A DNA stretch of 7,720 nt from an uncultured Candidatus Altimarinota bacterium. GTDB lineage: Bacteria > Patescibacteriota > Gracilibacteria > BD1-5 > JAGOOR01. The notes under the pieces were generated by a model. That model did no database searches and had not been told where the DNA came from. It saw only the letters and a list, made by a program, of their open reading frames with translations. Position 1 is the first letter of the stretch; every line of letters begins with the position of its first letter. Location of the stretch: contig CALETF010000060.1 in NCBI GenBank assembly GCA_937920005.1, positions 1-7,720 of the forward strand. The letters are read 5' to 3'. The translations under genes and the position numbers were made by a program. This document shows positions 1 through 6,102 of this stretch, in pieces.

Positions 1-923
1 TCGTCGTTGAGCTTCGCAGCACGTTCGAGGAGTTTTGAGTGGAGATAGAAGACATCACCTGGATACGCTTCACGTCCTGGTGGGCGTCGGAGGAGGAGAG
101 ACATTTCACGGTAAGCATTCGCATGTTTCGAGAGATCATCATAGATGATGAGCGCATGTTTCCCATTGAACATGAAGTATTCAGCCATGGCACATCCTGT
201 ATATGGAGCGAGCCATTGCATCGCTGCAGGAGCAGACGCACCAGCATTGACGACGATAGTATAATCCATCGCACCCGCCTTTCGAAGCTCTTCTGTGATG
301 CGGACTACTTTTGCATCTTTTTGACCAATAGCGACGTAGACACAGATCATATTCTGACCTTTTTGATTGAGAATAGTATCGATAGCAATCTGAGACTTAC
401 CAGTCTGACGATCACCGATGATGAGCTCACGCTGACCTCGACCAACTGGCACGAGCGCATCAATCGCCTTGATACCAGTTTGGAGTGGCTCATGGACTGA
501 TTTACGGCTCATGACGCCTGTTGCGACACGCTCTGTTGGGTATTTTGTTTTAGATTTGATAGGACCACGACCATCAAGAGGATTGCCGAGTGCATCAACA
601 ACACGACCAATCAATGCTTCTCCTACTGGGACTTCCATGACACGACCAGTTGCTTTTACTGTTTCACCTTCTTTAATGGTTTTGAAACCAGAGAGGACAA
701 CCACTCATACTGAGAATTCTTCGAGATTGAGAGCGACACCAACGGCGCCAGACTCAAACTCTACCATCTCGTTATAAGCAACGCCAGAGAGTCCATCAAC
801 ACGAGCAACACCGTCTCATACTGAGACGACGATACCAGTTTGTACCTTTTCAGGTGTCATGTCCATGGTCTGGATTTGTTTGGTGATGTCCGCGAGGACT
901 GAGTCGAATGAAATAGAAGTCAT
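1..923 (-). CDS. atpA: F-type ATP synthase subunit alpha, N-terminal 307 residues (partial, runs off left edge)
   Basis: Non-catalytic nucleotide-binding subunit of the F1 head, which alternates with beta around gamma on the cytoplasmic side of the membrane. The ATG at 921-923 lies 8 bases after the atpH stop. The frame stays open to the window edge if two UGA codons are read as Gly: residue 36 (816-818), in the Val-Gly-Asp-Gly-Val motif of the N-terminal beta-barrel, and residue 73 (705-707), in the Ser-Val-Gly-Val motif. Both are usually Gly in this family. The P-loop GDRQTGKS is at residues 170-177 and the Walker B segment IIYDD at 259-263, close to their places in other alpha subunits. 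The segment rich in Arg and Pro (RRPPGREAYPGDVF) follows near residue 285. The last full codon is residue 307 of an expected 500 or so. Identification is very secure; the gene should continue to the left, probably followed by atpG, atpD and atpC. Confidence 0.97.
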
Positions 924-931
924 AGAAAAAA

Positions 932-1276
932 TTAAAGTTTTTGGATTTGTTGAGCAATGCTATTGAGTGTCAATTCTATCATCTCATCGCCATACATCAT
1001 TCTCACGCCTCATTGTAGTTTTGGATTGAGAGAAAATATTGGCTTTGGAGCATTTGGAAATGATTTTTTGTAGAGGTTCAAGAGGTATTTTTCTTCCTCT
1101 TTTTCGACAAATTGTCCTGTGATAATAAGGGCATCCTTGATACCACTCTGCGTCCGAGCAAAGAGCTTATCAGCACGAGTACGAGAGATTTTTCGGAGTT
1201 TACGAAAAATACCCAGCATCTTCACGAGTTTTTTTCTTTGAGACGGATTATCGAGGTTTGGTATTTCGAGTTCCAT
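932..1276 (-). CDS. atpH: F-type ATP synthase subunit delta, short form (114 aa)
   Basis: Subunit delta joins the peripheral stalk (subunit b) to the top of the alpha3beta3 head. The C-terminal half is clear: an IITGQFVEKEEE-like segment, then LQGGVRMMYGDEMIE, the delta C-terminal signature, in which the first Gly (residue 89, codon 1010-1012) is UGA. The gene ends in TAA at 932-934. The usual length is about 175-180 residues; this one has 114. It cannot be longer at the N-terminus, because an in-frame TAA lies only two codons before the ATG, and the atpF stop (1278-1280) lies one base upstream of that ATG. About 40 residues, basic and probably helical, precede the conserved part where a six-helix N-terminal domain of more than 100 residues is normally found. 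Identity is secure from motif and position between atpF and atpA; the shortness is real unless the assembly contains an error. Confidence 0.9.
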
Positions 1277-1277
1277 A

Positions 1278-1754
1278 TTATTTTACGACATCTTCGAGGT
1301 GCGCTTTCATGAAATCTCGTCGAGCAGTATTTGACTGTCCGAGGAGTTTTTTGTTGAGTTCAACAGCAGCAGTCATCACGCCATCCTTCATGCGTTTGGC
1401 AAAAGTCTGCTCGAGAGCATGGATTTCGCCTTCAGCGCGTTCACGGATAATGCGAGCTTGTTCTTCTGCTTGAGCGACGATATCATCAGCATTTTTTTGT
1501 GCATTTTTAGCAGCATGTTCTCGCATTTCAAATGCTTTTTTATGAGCCTCTGAAACGAGTGCTGTTGCTTCTTTTTCAGCATCTTTTCGGATTTTTTCCA
1601 CTGTCTCATGGACAGCTTCAATTTCCTTCCTATCTATCTCTGTCTGTTCGACGAGCTTGAGATAGGGATCAAAGAGAGCCTTTTTGAGAACAAAGAGCAC
1701 AACGGCGAGATTCACGATCTGGATCAACATTGACCCAAGATTAAACGCTTCCAT
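1278..1754 (-). CDS. atpF: F-type ATP synthase subunit b (158 aa)
   Basis: Peripheral-stalk subunit that holds the F1 head against the membrane rotor. One N-terminal membrane segment (about residues 7-24, hydrophobic, ending in LKKALFDPY) is followed by a long charged helix rich in Glu, Lys and Ala (about residues 30-125), the normal build of a b subunit. The length is typical and no UGA codon occurs in the gene. It sits between atpE (19 bases upstream) and atpH (1 base downstream). The leader before the ATG is AT-rich and has no Shine-Dalgarno sequence. Only one b-type gene is present here, so the stalk is probably a homodimer, as is usual in heterotrophic bacteria. The call is secure. Confidence 0.95.
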   Translation of the reverse strand: MEAFNLGSMLIQIVNLAVVLFVLKKALFDPYLKLVEQTEIDRKEIEAVHETVEKIRKDAEKEATALVSEAHKKAFEMREHAAKNAQKNADDIVAQAEEQARIIRERAEGEIHALEQTFAKRMKDGVMTAAVELNKKLLGQSNTARRDFMKAHLEDVVK

Positions 1755-1773
1755 GGAATAAAATTAAGAAAAA

Positions 1774-2079
1774 CTATTTTACGAATGCGACAACGAACGC
1801 GAGAACGACAGCAACGATACCGAGACCTTCTGCGAAGACCATAGGGAGAAGAGTCGCACTCTTGATGTCTGAAGCAGCGCTAGGATTGCGTCCGATAGCT
1901 GTAGCAGCTCCGTAACCAATGAGACCAATAGCGAGAGAAGACATAACAACGGCAAATGCAATACCAAATACGTCTGCACCATGACCGAAAACACCACCAG
2001 ATACAGTAGTAGCAGCTGTAGTTTCTTCAGCAAATGCTGCGAGAGGAGCTACGAGAGAGAGGAGAGCAAGCTTTTTCAT
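1774..2079 (-). CDS. atpE: F-type ATP synthase subunit c with N-terminal signal-peptide-like extension (101 aa)
   Basis: Proteolipid of the membrane rotor ring. Two membrane helices (about residues 37-60 and 76-99) flank the polar loop GRNPSA (63-68). The ion-carrying acid is Glu84 in VFAEGLGI. Neither the residue after Glu84 (Gly) nor the helix-1 position usually occupied by Gln in sodium rings (here Ile51) provides a sodium ligand, so I infer proton coupling. Unlike the compact 70-80 residue c subunits of most bacteria, this one starts with a lysine pair, a hydrophobic stretch and an Ala-Phe-Ala motif (residues 15-17) followed by Glu-Glu, which resembles a cleavable signal peptide. The gene ends in TAG and contains no UGA. 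It lies 37 bases after atpB and 19 bases before atpF. Confidence 0.95.
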   Translation of the reverse strand: MKKLALLSLVAPLAAFAEETTAATTVSGGVFGHGADVFGIAFAVVMSSLAIGLIGYGAATAIGRNPSAASDIKSATLLPMVFAEGLGIVAVVLAFVVAFVK

Positions 2080-2116
2080 AAAAGAAGGTTAAGAAGTAAA
2101 AAGGCTTGTGATATAA

Positions 2117-2911
2117 TTAATGAGCTTCGTGCTCAGACGCTTCTGCAAAATACATAGATACAAGGAGCGAGAAGACCATCGCTTGTATAAATCAAACAAA
2201 CATTTCGAGGAAGTAGAACGGTATTACCATAAGATTGCCCACTGGGAGAAATCCAACAGATAAGAGACCGCTCAACCAAATCATAACTCCAATCAAGACT
2301 ACACCAGCAAATATATTTCCAAAGAGACGAAGAGAAAGCGCTAAAACACGAACAATTTCTCCAACACCATGGAGCCATCCGACGATGACGCTGATACATT
2401 TTTCGACGAAATTTTTACCATGAAAATGGAAAGCAAAATGGCCAAAATAGCCCAAGAATCACTTGAATCGAATCATGATCAAATGAGATATGAAAATCAT
2501 AACGACCGCCATACCAAGAGTAGTATTGATATCAGCATTGATAGGACGAAGATAGTTATGAAGACCAGGGAGGAAAGCGAGAATCCAATCAAGAAAGAGA
2601 CTATAGAGGTTCGCACCAAAGATGTAGATAAACACACCTCCAACAAACCAGAGACTCTTACCCAGTGGGAGATTATGACCAAGAAGTGGCTCAAAAAAAG
2701 CCTTCATATGCTTCACAATAAGGAAGCCTGTTGTATGGATAAAACCAGACTTGCGCCGACGAGCCAAAAAGAGAATAGTCGCACAAATGGCTACAATAAC
2801 AACAAAAATCCAGGTAGAAAGCACAGTGTTTGTCACATATGATAAAAGCCCACTTTCCGCAAATGCATGCGGTGGAATAGACAGAATATGTGGTGCGTTA
2901 TGTGCTTCCAT
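2117..2911 (-). CDS. atpB: F-type ATP synthase subunit a (264 aa, two UGA-Gly codons)
   Basis: Membrane stator that forms the ion half-channels against the c ring. The essential arginine is Arg195 in SLRLFGN. The conserved late-helix Gln243 follows a UGA-encoded Gly240 (2192-2194) in EMFVGFIQA. A second UGA codes for Gly151 (2459-2461). Hydrophobic segments occur throughout, and the protein ends in a His/Glu-rich tail before TAA. I chose the ATG at 2909-2911 because the N-terminus from there (MEAHNAPH, then VTNTVLSTWIF in the first membrane segment) fits the family. The frame is open further back to an ATG at 3091, but that would overlap the upstream gene by more than 100 bases and add 60 residues unlike any a subunit. 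Read with the standard code, the gene would appear as two or three fragments. Confidence 0.95.
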
Positions 2912-2982
2912 GTTCGCGAAGATTATAGATGAAATTTTTGAATTGCAAGAAGTATCTTTTTTTGGCTCTGGATGAAGAGAAA

Positions 2983-3816
2983 CTAGACTTCGAAATCGGT
3001 CTGAAGAGGCATATAAGTCTTGAGATTGAGATTGATACTCTGAGCCGAGACATTTTGTACTGGCTTTGAAAGTCGTGGATGCGTATCTCATGCTATCTTT
3101 GAAACATGTCGCGCATAAATCTCAAATCGACCTCCTTTTTCTGGACTACCAATAAAAATATTTGTTGGCCTGTTTTCTTCTATAAGGCGGCGAAAGAGAA
3201 CATCTACTGAACGAAACTCTGAAAGCTCGAGTTCTTCTCTTTTCTTTTGTCGATCCAAATAAATAGGACGAAGTTGGCGAAAAATTTTTCTCCCAGTGTC
3301 AGTACGAAGTAATTCTCGGGTAATTTCATCCCATACATGGACACTCTTTTTAGATTCTTCTGTTATTTTCTGACTCAATTCTGCTACTCTTTTTTGGAGT
3401 TCTTGTGAAGTACGAAGAGAAATGCCCTGTGTCTGAAACAGGAGATCAAGACGTCGCTCAGCATCAAGCATCTCTGGTGTATGTCGTACTCATATCGTTT
3501 CTGATGCTCTTTTTTTGGTCGCCTGAAAAAGACCAATACTACCCTTCACACCAAAGAGTGTATCCAGGTGAAGCATGGGTTCTCGTATAGCGATTTCCAT
3601 ACGTTCGATATCATCATCAGAGAGGTTCATATCTTCCCCCGGGGTAATAATAACTGCGGTACGTCTTCTACTATTTCCGACGATAACCATGATTCGAGAG
3701 CCTAGATTATTGATGGTGACTTCTTCAGCTTTTTTGGGAAGAGCAATATGCTCTGCGTGAATATTTCCAGTGAGAGAGGCTGTTGTGTCCGCGAGAGAGA
3801 TAGTGTGTGTTTGCAT
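2983..3816 (-). CDS. Unrecognised protein at the head of the atp operon (277 aa, two UGA-Gly codons)
   Basis: I do not recognise this gene. It becomes one continuous frame when UGA codons at 3490-3492 (residue 109) and 3088-3090 (residue 243) are read as Gly, and it ends in TAG at 2983-2985. The N-terminal part (about residues 25-65) looks like beta strands, including LGSRIMVIVG and TAVIITPGED. The middle (about 115-210) is strongly charged and probably helical or coiled coil, rich in Arg, Glu and Lys. A second short beta-like segment (NIFIGSPEKGGRFEIY) precedes a Ser/Asn-rich C-terminus. There is no convincing signal peptide or membrane helix from the ATG at 3814-3816. A GTG at 3850-3852 would add a hydrophobic, T-rich-encoded stretch; I prefer the ATG because other leaders here are similarly AT-rich. 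It precedes atpB by 71 bases, where atpI or atpZ sits in other bacteria, but resembles neither. Reality as a gene is likely; function is unknown. Confidence 0.75.
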
Positions 3817-3818
3817 AA

Positions 3819-3846
3819 ATATTAAAATAAAAAATAAAACTGTCAC
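3819..3846 (-). promoter_or_regulatory. Weak candidate promoter for the atp operon
   Basis: On the minus strand GTGACA (3841-3846) and TAATAT (3819-3824) are separated by 16 bases. The predicted start of transcription would fall at or just inside the ATG at 3816, so either the promoter or the start codon is imperfectly placed. Because two terminators lie upstream, a promoter for the atp genes must lie between about 3817 and 3915; this is the best match I see in a very T-rich stretch where chance matches are common. Confidence 0.25.
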
Positions 3847-3915
3847 AAACACAGCAACACCAGAATTCGAGAAATGAAGTAGAAAAAAGAGAGAACATAC
3901 AAAAAAGAAAAACTA

Positions 3916-3942
3916 AAAACCCTCCGAACTAGGAGGGCTTTT
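3916..3942 (-). terminator. Second of two tandem intrinsic terminators
   Basis: A six-pair GC-rich stem (CCCTCC at 3920-3925 with GGAGGG at 3932-3937) with a six-base loop is followed on the minus strand by TTTTTAG and more T. It is flanked by A and T runs on either side and could also work on the plus strand, but no plus-strand gene reads into it. It probably backs up the stronger hairpin just upstream at 3956-3985. Confidence 0.75.
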
Positions 3943-3955
3943 GAGAAATATTTAC

Positions 3956-3985
3956 AAAAAACTCTTCCTAGCAACAGCAAGGAAG
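3956..3985 (-). terminator. First of two tandem intrinsic terminators, after the 4027-4485 gene
   Basis: On the minus strand CTTCCT and AGGAAG (3980-3985 and 3964-3969) pair. The stem continues after a T-T mismatch with two GC pairs and a TGTT tetraloop, and is followed by AG and six T (3956-3961). It lies 41 bases after the stop codon of the MBL-like gene and separates that gene from the atp operon. Confidence 0.8.
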
Positions 3986-4026
3986 TGGACAACAAGTGAG
4001 AGAAATATTTTTTGTCATAAAAGAAA

Positions 4027-4485
4027 TTAACCGAGTGCTATAAATCGTGTTACTTCGCTTTCAAAATCGGATGCTTTGACAGAGGCGGTGTCTGATTTTT
4101 CTACTGTTTGACCGAGCTTCGCGAGAAATTCTGCTGCTTTTGCACCAAATGGGACAACGACAGAAGCTTCCCAAGTTTCGACTGTTTTCCAGAGAGATTC
4201 ACTCGCTGGGAAGATAACCATATCTTTGTTATTGAGATCACGGAGAGTTTCCAGGCTCTCAGCAGTTGTTCCTTCTGGGAGATAGATCAATGTCTTCCCT
4301 TCCAGAGTCACGACATAGAGAAGATTTGAGCCCGATTCACGGATTTCTACGAAAACACCTCGACGCTCAAATTCTCCAGGAAAATCCATGACATAGTCAT
4401 CGATGACGACTGATTCAGGATTGAGAACGAAATTTGCATCTCCAGAATGGATTTCGATATGATTATTTTTGAAATTGAGATTCAT
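4027..4485 (-). CDS. Small protein resembling a degenerate metallo-beta-lactamase fold without metal ligands (152 aa)
   Basis: The gene has no UGA codon and ends in TAA. Segments resemble, in order, the second half of small MBL-fold hydrolases found in Patescibacteria: a PGEFERRGVFVEI strand pair (residues 36-48, compare the usual PGEYE-x-x-GV), NLLYVVTLEGKTLIYLPE (54-71), MVIFPA (89-94), an ASVVVPFG strand (107-114) and a C-terminal helix-strand end. The part that normally holds the HxHxDH metal site is missing: only two His residues (9 and 13) occur and neither is in such a motif. If the resemblance is right, the protein has lost hydrolase activity and may bind a partner or act as a scaffold. 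The family resemblance is my inference from pattern, so hypothetical protein is the safe label. It has its own promoter and terminators, so it is probably transcribed alone or together with the genes upstream. Confidence 0.8.
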   Translation of the reverse strand: MNLNFKNNHIEIHSGDANFVLNPESVVIDDYVMDFPGEFERRGVFVEIRESGSNLLYVVTLEGKTLIYLPEGTTAESLETLRDLNNKDMVIFPASESLWKTVETWEASVVVPFGAKAAEFLAKLGQTVEKSDTASVKASDFESEVTRFIALG

Positions 4486-4527
4486 AACAGTAGTTGAGTT
4501 AATTTTACTCGTTAAACAGATGTGGGG

Positions 4528-4555
4528 AGTATACGAAAGTGGGAGGAAGTTGCAA
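4528..4555 (-). promoter_or_regulatory. Promoter for the 4027-4485 gene
   Basis: On the minus strand TTGCAA (4550-4555) and TATACT (4528-4533) are spaced by 16 bases, a good sigma-70-type match. The predicted start near 4521 leaves a leader of about 36 bases before the ATG at 4485. The -35 element lies just beyond the stop codon of the Nudix gene. Confidence 0.6.
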
Positions 4556-4559
4556 GCAT

Positions 4560-5009
4560 CTACATAAATCCGCGATTCTCCTCTACTATTTCATACACAG
4601 CAGGTTTCATTTTTACTTTTTTGAGCTGTTCTGGTGTGAGCCACACAAATCCGACAAAACGTTCTTCTTTTTGAACGTGAGGTTTTTTGGTCCCCAAATA
4701 CTCCACGAGATAGAGATGGACGTCCTTGTCGATGGTTGGATGTCCTGTTTTATGTCGAGCAGTAAAAGAAAACGAGATAGTCTTGATAAATTTTTTGATG
4801 CGGAGCATCGACGCTTCGAGGCCTGTTTCTTCAGCGATTTCACGGATAGCTGCATCAGCTGGAGCTTCGTTATCTTGTGTGTGTCATTTTGGTAAAGTGT
4901 AGACTATTTTTCCTCCTGAATTTTTCCACTTGAGCAAGAGCACTTCAATAGTACCCCCATGACGGCGATAGACTATGCCTCAGGCGCTTTGCTCAAACAG
5001 ATGTGACAT
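4560..5009 (-). CDS. Nudix hydrolase (149 aa, two UGA-Gly codons)
   Basis: Nudix enzymes hydrolyse nucleoside diphosphates linked to another group; substrates include oxidised nucleotides, dinucleotide polyphosphates and nucleotide sugars. The Nudix box G-x5-E-x7-RE-x2-EE-x-G is complete at residues 42-63, with Gly42, Glu48, Arg56, Glu57, Glu60, Glu61 and Gly63. Gly42, the first residue of the box, is encoded by UGA (4884-4886), and Gly10 of the SAGGIVYR strand by another UGA (4980-4982). The length is normal for a single-domain Nudix protein. The C-terminal half carries WLTPEQLKK, typical of the MutT/ADP-ribose type, but I cannot name the substrate. The gene ends in TAG. It starts 18 bases after prmC and may also have its own promoter inside the end of prmC. 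Confidence 0.92.
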
Positions 5010-5015
5010 GGCTAA

Positions 5016-5043
5016 ATTGTACCCGACTTATCTCGAAAGGCAA
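5016..5043 (-). promoter_or_regulatory. Candidate leaderless promoter for the Nudix gene
   Basis: On the minus strand TTGCCT (5038-5043) and TACAAT (5016-5021) are 16 bases apart. The -10 hexamer ends six bases before the ATG at 5009, so transcription would start at the A of the start codon. The -35 element lies inside the last codons of prmC. Confidence 0.45.
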
Positions 5044-5714
5044 ATATGTGCAAATCGTTCTATGCCTCGTAAATCTGCAAAGAATGTGTACGAACAATTT
5101 TTTCACATAAAAACCGTCTCTGCGATATCTCTCTGCCAGAGTCAGAATTCTATCACGACATGACACGTTTTTGGTCTCTGTTTCCACGCAAGGAGTTGAT
5201 CAAAAAAACGTTCATAGAGCTCAAATCCTGTCTGCACTCCACCGAGAAAAGCCATCCGTGGTTCGTGTATCAATCATGAATCTATCTCTTTCTCACGAAC
5301 ATATGGAAGGTTGGCTGTAATTAATATTTCGTTGGGTGTGGAATTTCCAAAATGAGACATAAGTGGCTCAATGAGATCTCATTGGAGAAATGTGATTGCT
5401 GTATTTTTCATCTGAGCGTTTTCTCGTGCAAGACTGAGTGCCTCATTACTCATATCTGTCGCAAAGACATGAAGCGGTCGTTCCAGTTTTTCTGCGGTAG
5501 AGATTGGGATAATACCACTCCCCGTTCCTATATCGGCAACAGTTTGAATATTTGGATTTTCTCGAAGAATTTTCAGGCAATACTTCACGAGTTCCTCTGT
5601 TTCCAGGCGAGGAATCAGAGCGCGTTTATCGGTGATAAATCGCCGTCCCATAAATACAACATAGCCATCGATATATTCTTCTGGAATGGGTTGATTGGAG
5701 GACATAATATACAT
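5028..5714 (-). CDS. prmC: PrmC/HemK-type peptide-chain-release-factor glutamine methyltransferase, N-terminally short (228 aa, four UGA-Gly codons)
   Basis: PrmC uses S-adenosylmethionine to methylate the Gln of the GGQ loop of release factors. Visible here are LIPRLETEELV (residues 33-43), the SAM-binding motif DIGTGSG (61-67), an acidic strand end ATD (85-87), QGDLIEPL (111-118), the active-site tetrapeptide in the form NLPY (135-138; the family norm is NPPY), EPRMAFLGG (151-159) and EFGWLQ (189-194). UGA encodes Gly112, Gly147, Gly191 and Gly204; the first three fall on positions that are commonly Gly. The usual PrmC has about 280 residues with a helical N-terminal domain of some 70; this one starts at the end of that domain, and an in-frame TAA at 5748-5750 rules out an extension. 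An alternative start at Met4 (5705) has AGGA eight bases upstream, the only Shine-Dalgarno-like site in the window. Identity as a HemK-family enzyme is strong; release factor as substrate is inferred. Confidence 0.9.
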
Positions 5715-5747
5715 CCTATTATGCAGATATTTTTTAGAAAAAAATAT

Positions 5748-6065
5748 TTATTGTCTTGGTTCTAAAACCTCTACCTGTACATCAATTATTTTCCCATTTC
5801 CAAAATCAGCATTTTCAAGATTACTGTCTCATTTTTTTCGTTTTTTATTACGGGCATTAAGAATAGTTTTTAGTATAATCGAGCTCCCAATAACTGTTAT
5901 ATAACCACCTGGAACTTCCTGAATGATGTCATGAACTCTACCTGCTGTCCACATAGTTGCTTTGCCTAAGAGATAGGTACCTCCTGCACCCAATAATAAA
6001 CAACCGCAACCTCCGCAACCATCAGTAGACACTTCTACAGAATTTGGATTCGTTTTTTGATTCAT
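5748..6065 (-). CDS. Small Gly/Cys-rich putative membrane protein of unknown function (105 aa)
   Basis: I do not recognise this protein. After a short polar N-terminus comes GCGGCGC (residues 16-22), then a hydrophobic glycine-rich stretch (about 22-35), a second hydrophobic stretch (about 53-69), a basic cluster (ARNKKRKK, 71-78), a UGA-encoded Gly79 (5829-5831) and an acidic tail ending in TAA. The layout fits a small protein with two membrane-associated segments and a tail on the cytoplasmic side of the basic cluster. The three closely spaced Cys could bind a metal or be lipid-modified, but no lipobox with a preceding signal sequence is visible. It lies 37 bases after the transglycosylase and 33 bases before prmC. 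Base composition is more AT-rich than in the neighbours. Confidence 0.65.
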
Positions 6066-6071
6066 TTATCT

Positions 6072-6098
6072 TTTATATATAAAAAATAAATAAGTCAA
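6072..6098 (-). promoter_or_regulatory. Candidate leaderless promoter for the 5748-6065 gene
   Basis: On the minus strand TTGACT (6093-6098) is followed after 15 bases by TATAAA (6072-6077), which ends six bases before the ATG at 6065. The stretch also contains a 14-base AT palindrome (6071-6084). The -35 match is good and the spacer is slightly short; because the region is almost pure A and T, chance matches are a concern. Confidence 0.4.
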
Positions 6099-6102
6099 AT
6101 AA

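Noticed and set aside
39..777. Open frames on the plus strand opposite atpA
   Set aside because: They are antisense to a strongly conserved gene, have no family resemblance and no initiation signals, and are best seen as shadows of atpA codon use.
2912..3091. Extended atpB start at the ATG at 3091
   Set aside because: It would overlap the upstream gene by more than 100 bases and add 60 residues unlike any subunit a N-terminus; the Met at 2911 gives a normal N-terminus.
3817..3852. GTG start at 3852 giving the 2983-3816 protein an N-terminal hydrophobic segment
   Set aside because: The extra residues come from an AT-rich stretch like the untranslated leaders of neighbouring genes, and no positive charges precede the hydrophobic part. 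It is kept as an alternative only.
4993..5187. Minus-strand open frame overlapping the end of prmC and the start of the Nudix gene
   Set aside because: It lies in another frame over two well-supported genes and shows no recognisable motif.
2117..5714. Frameshifts or pseudogenes as the reason why atpB, prmC, the Nudix gene and others are interrupted
   Set aside because: Every interruption is a single in-frame UGA; the frame never shifts, and the sequences on both sides are conserved. Recoding explains all cases together.
6071..6084. Perfect 14-base AT palindrome as a terminator of the transglycosylase gene or a protein-binding site
   Set aside because: Its stem contains only A-T pairs, so it would be a very weak hairpin, and it coincides with the candidate -10 region of the next gene; in such AT-rich sequence it can arise by chance.
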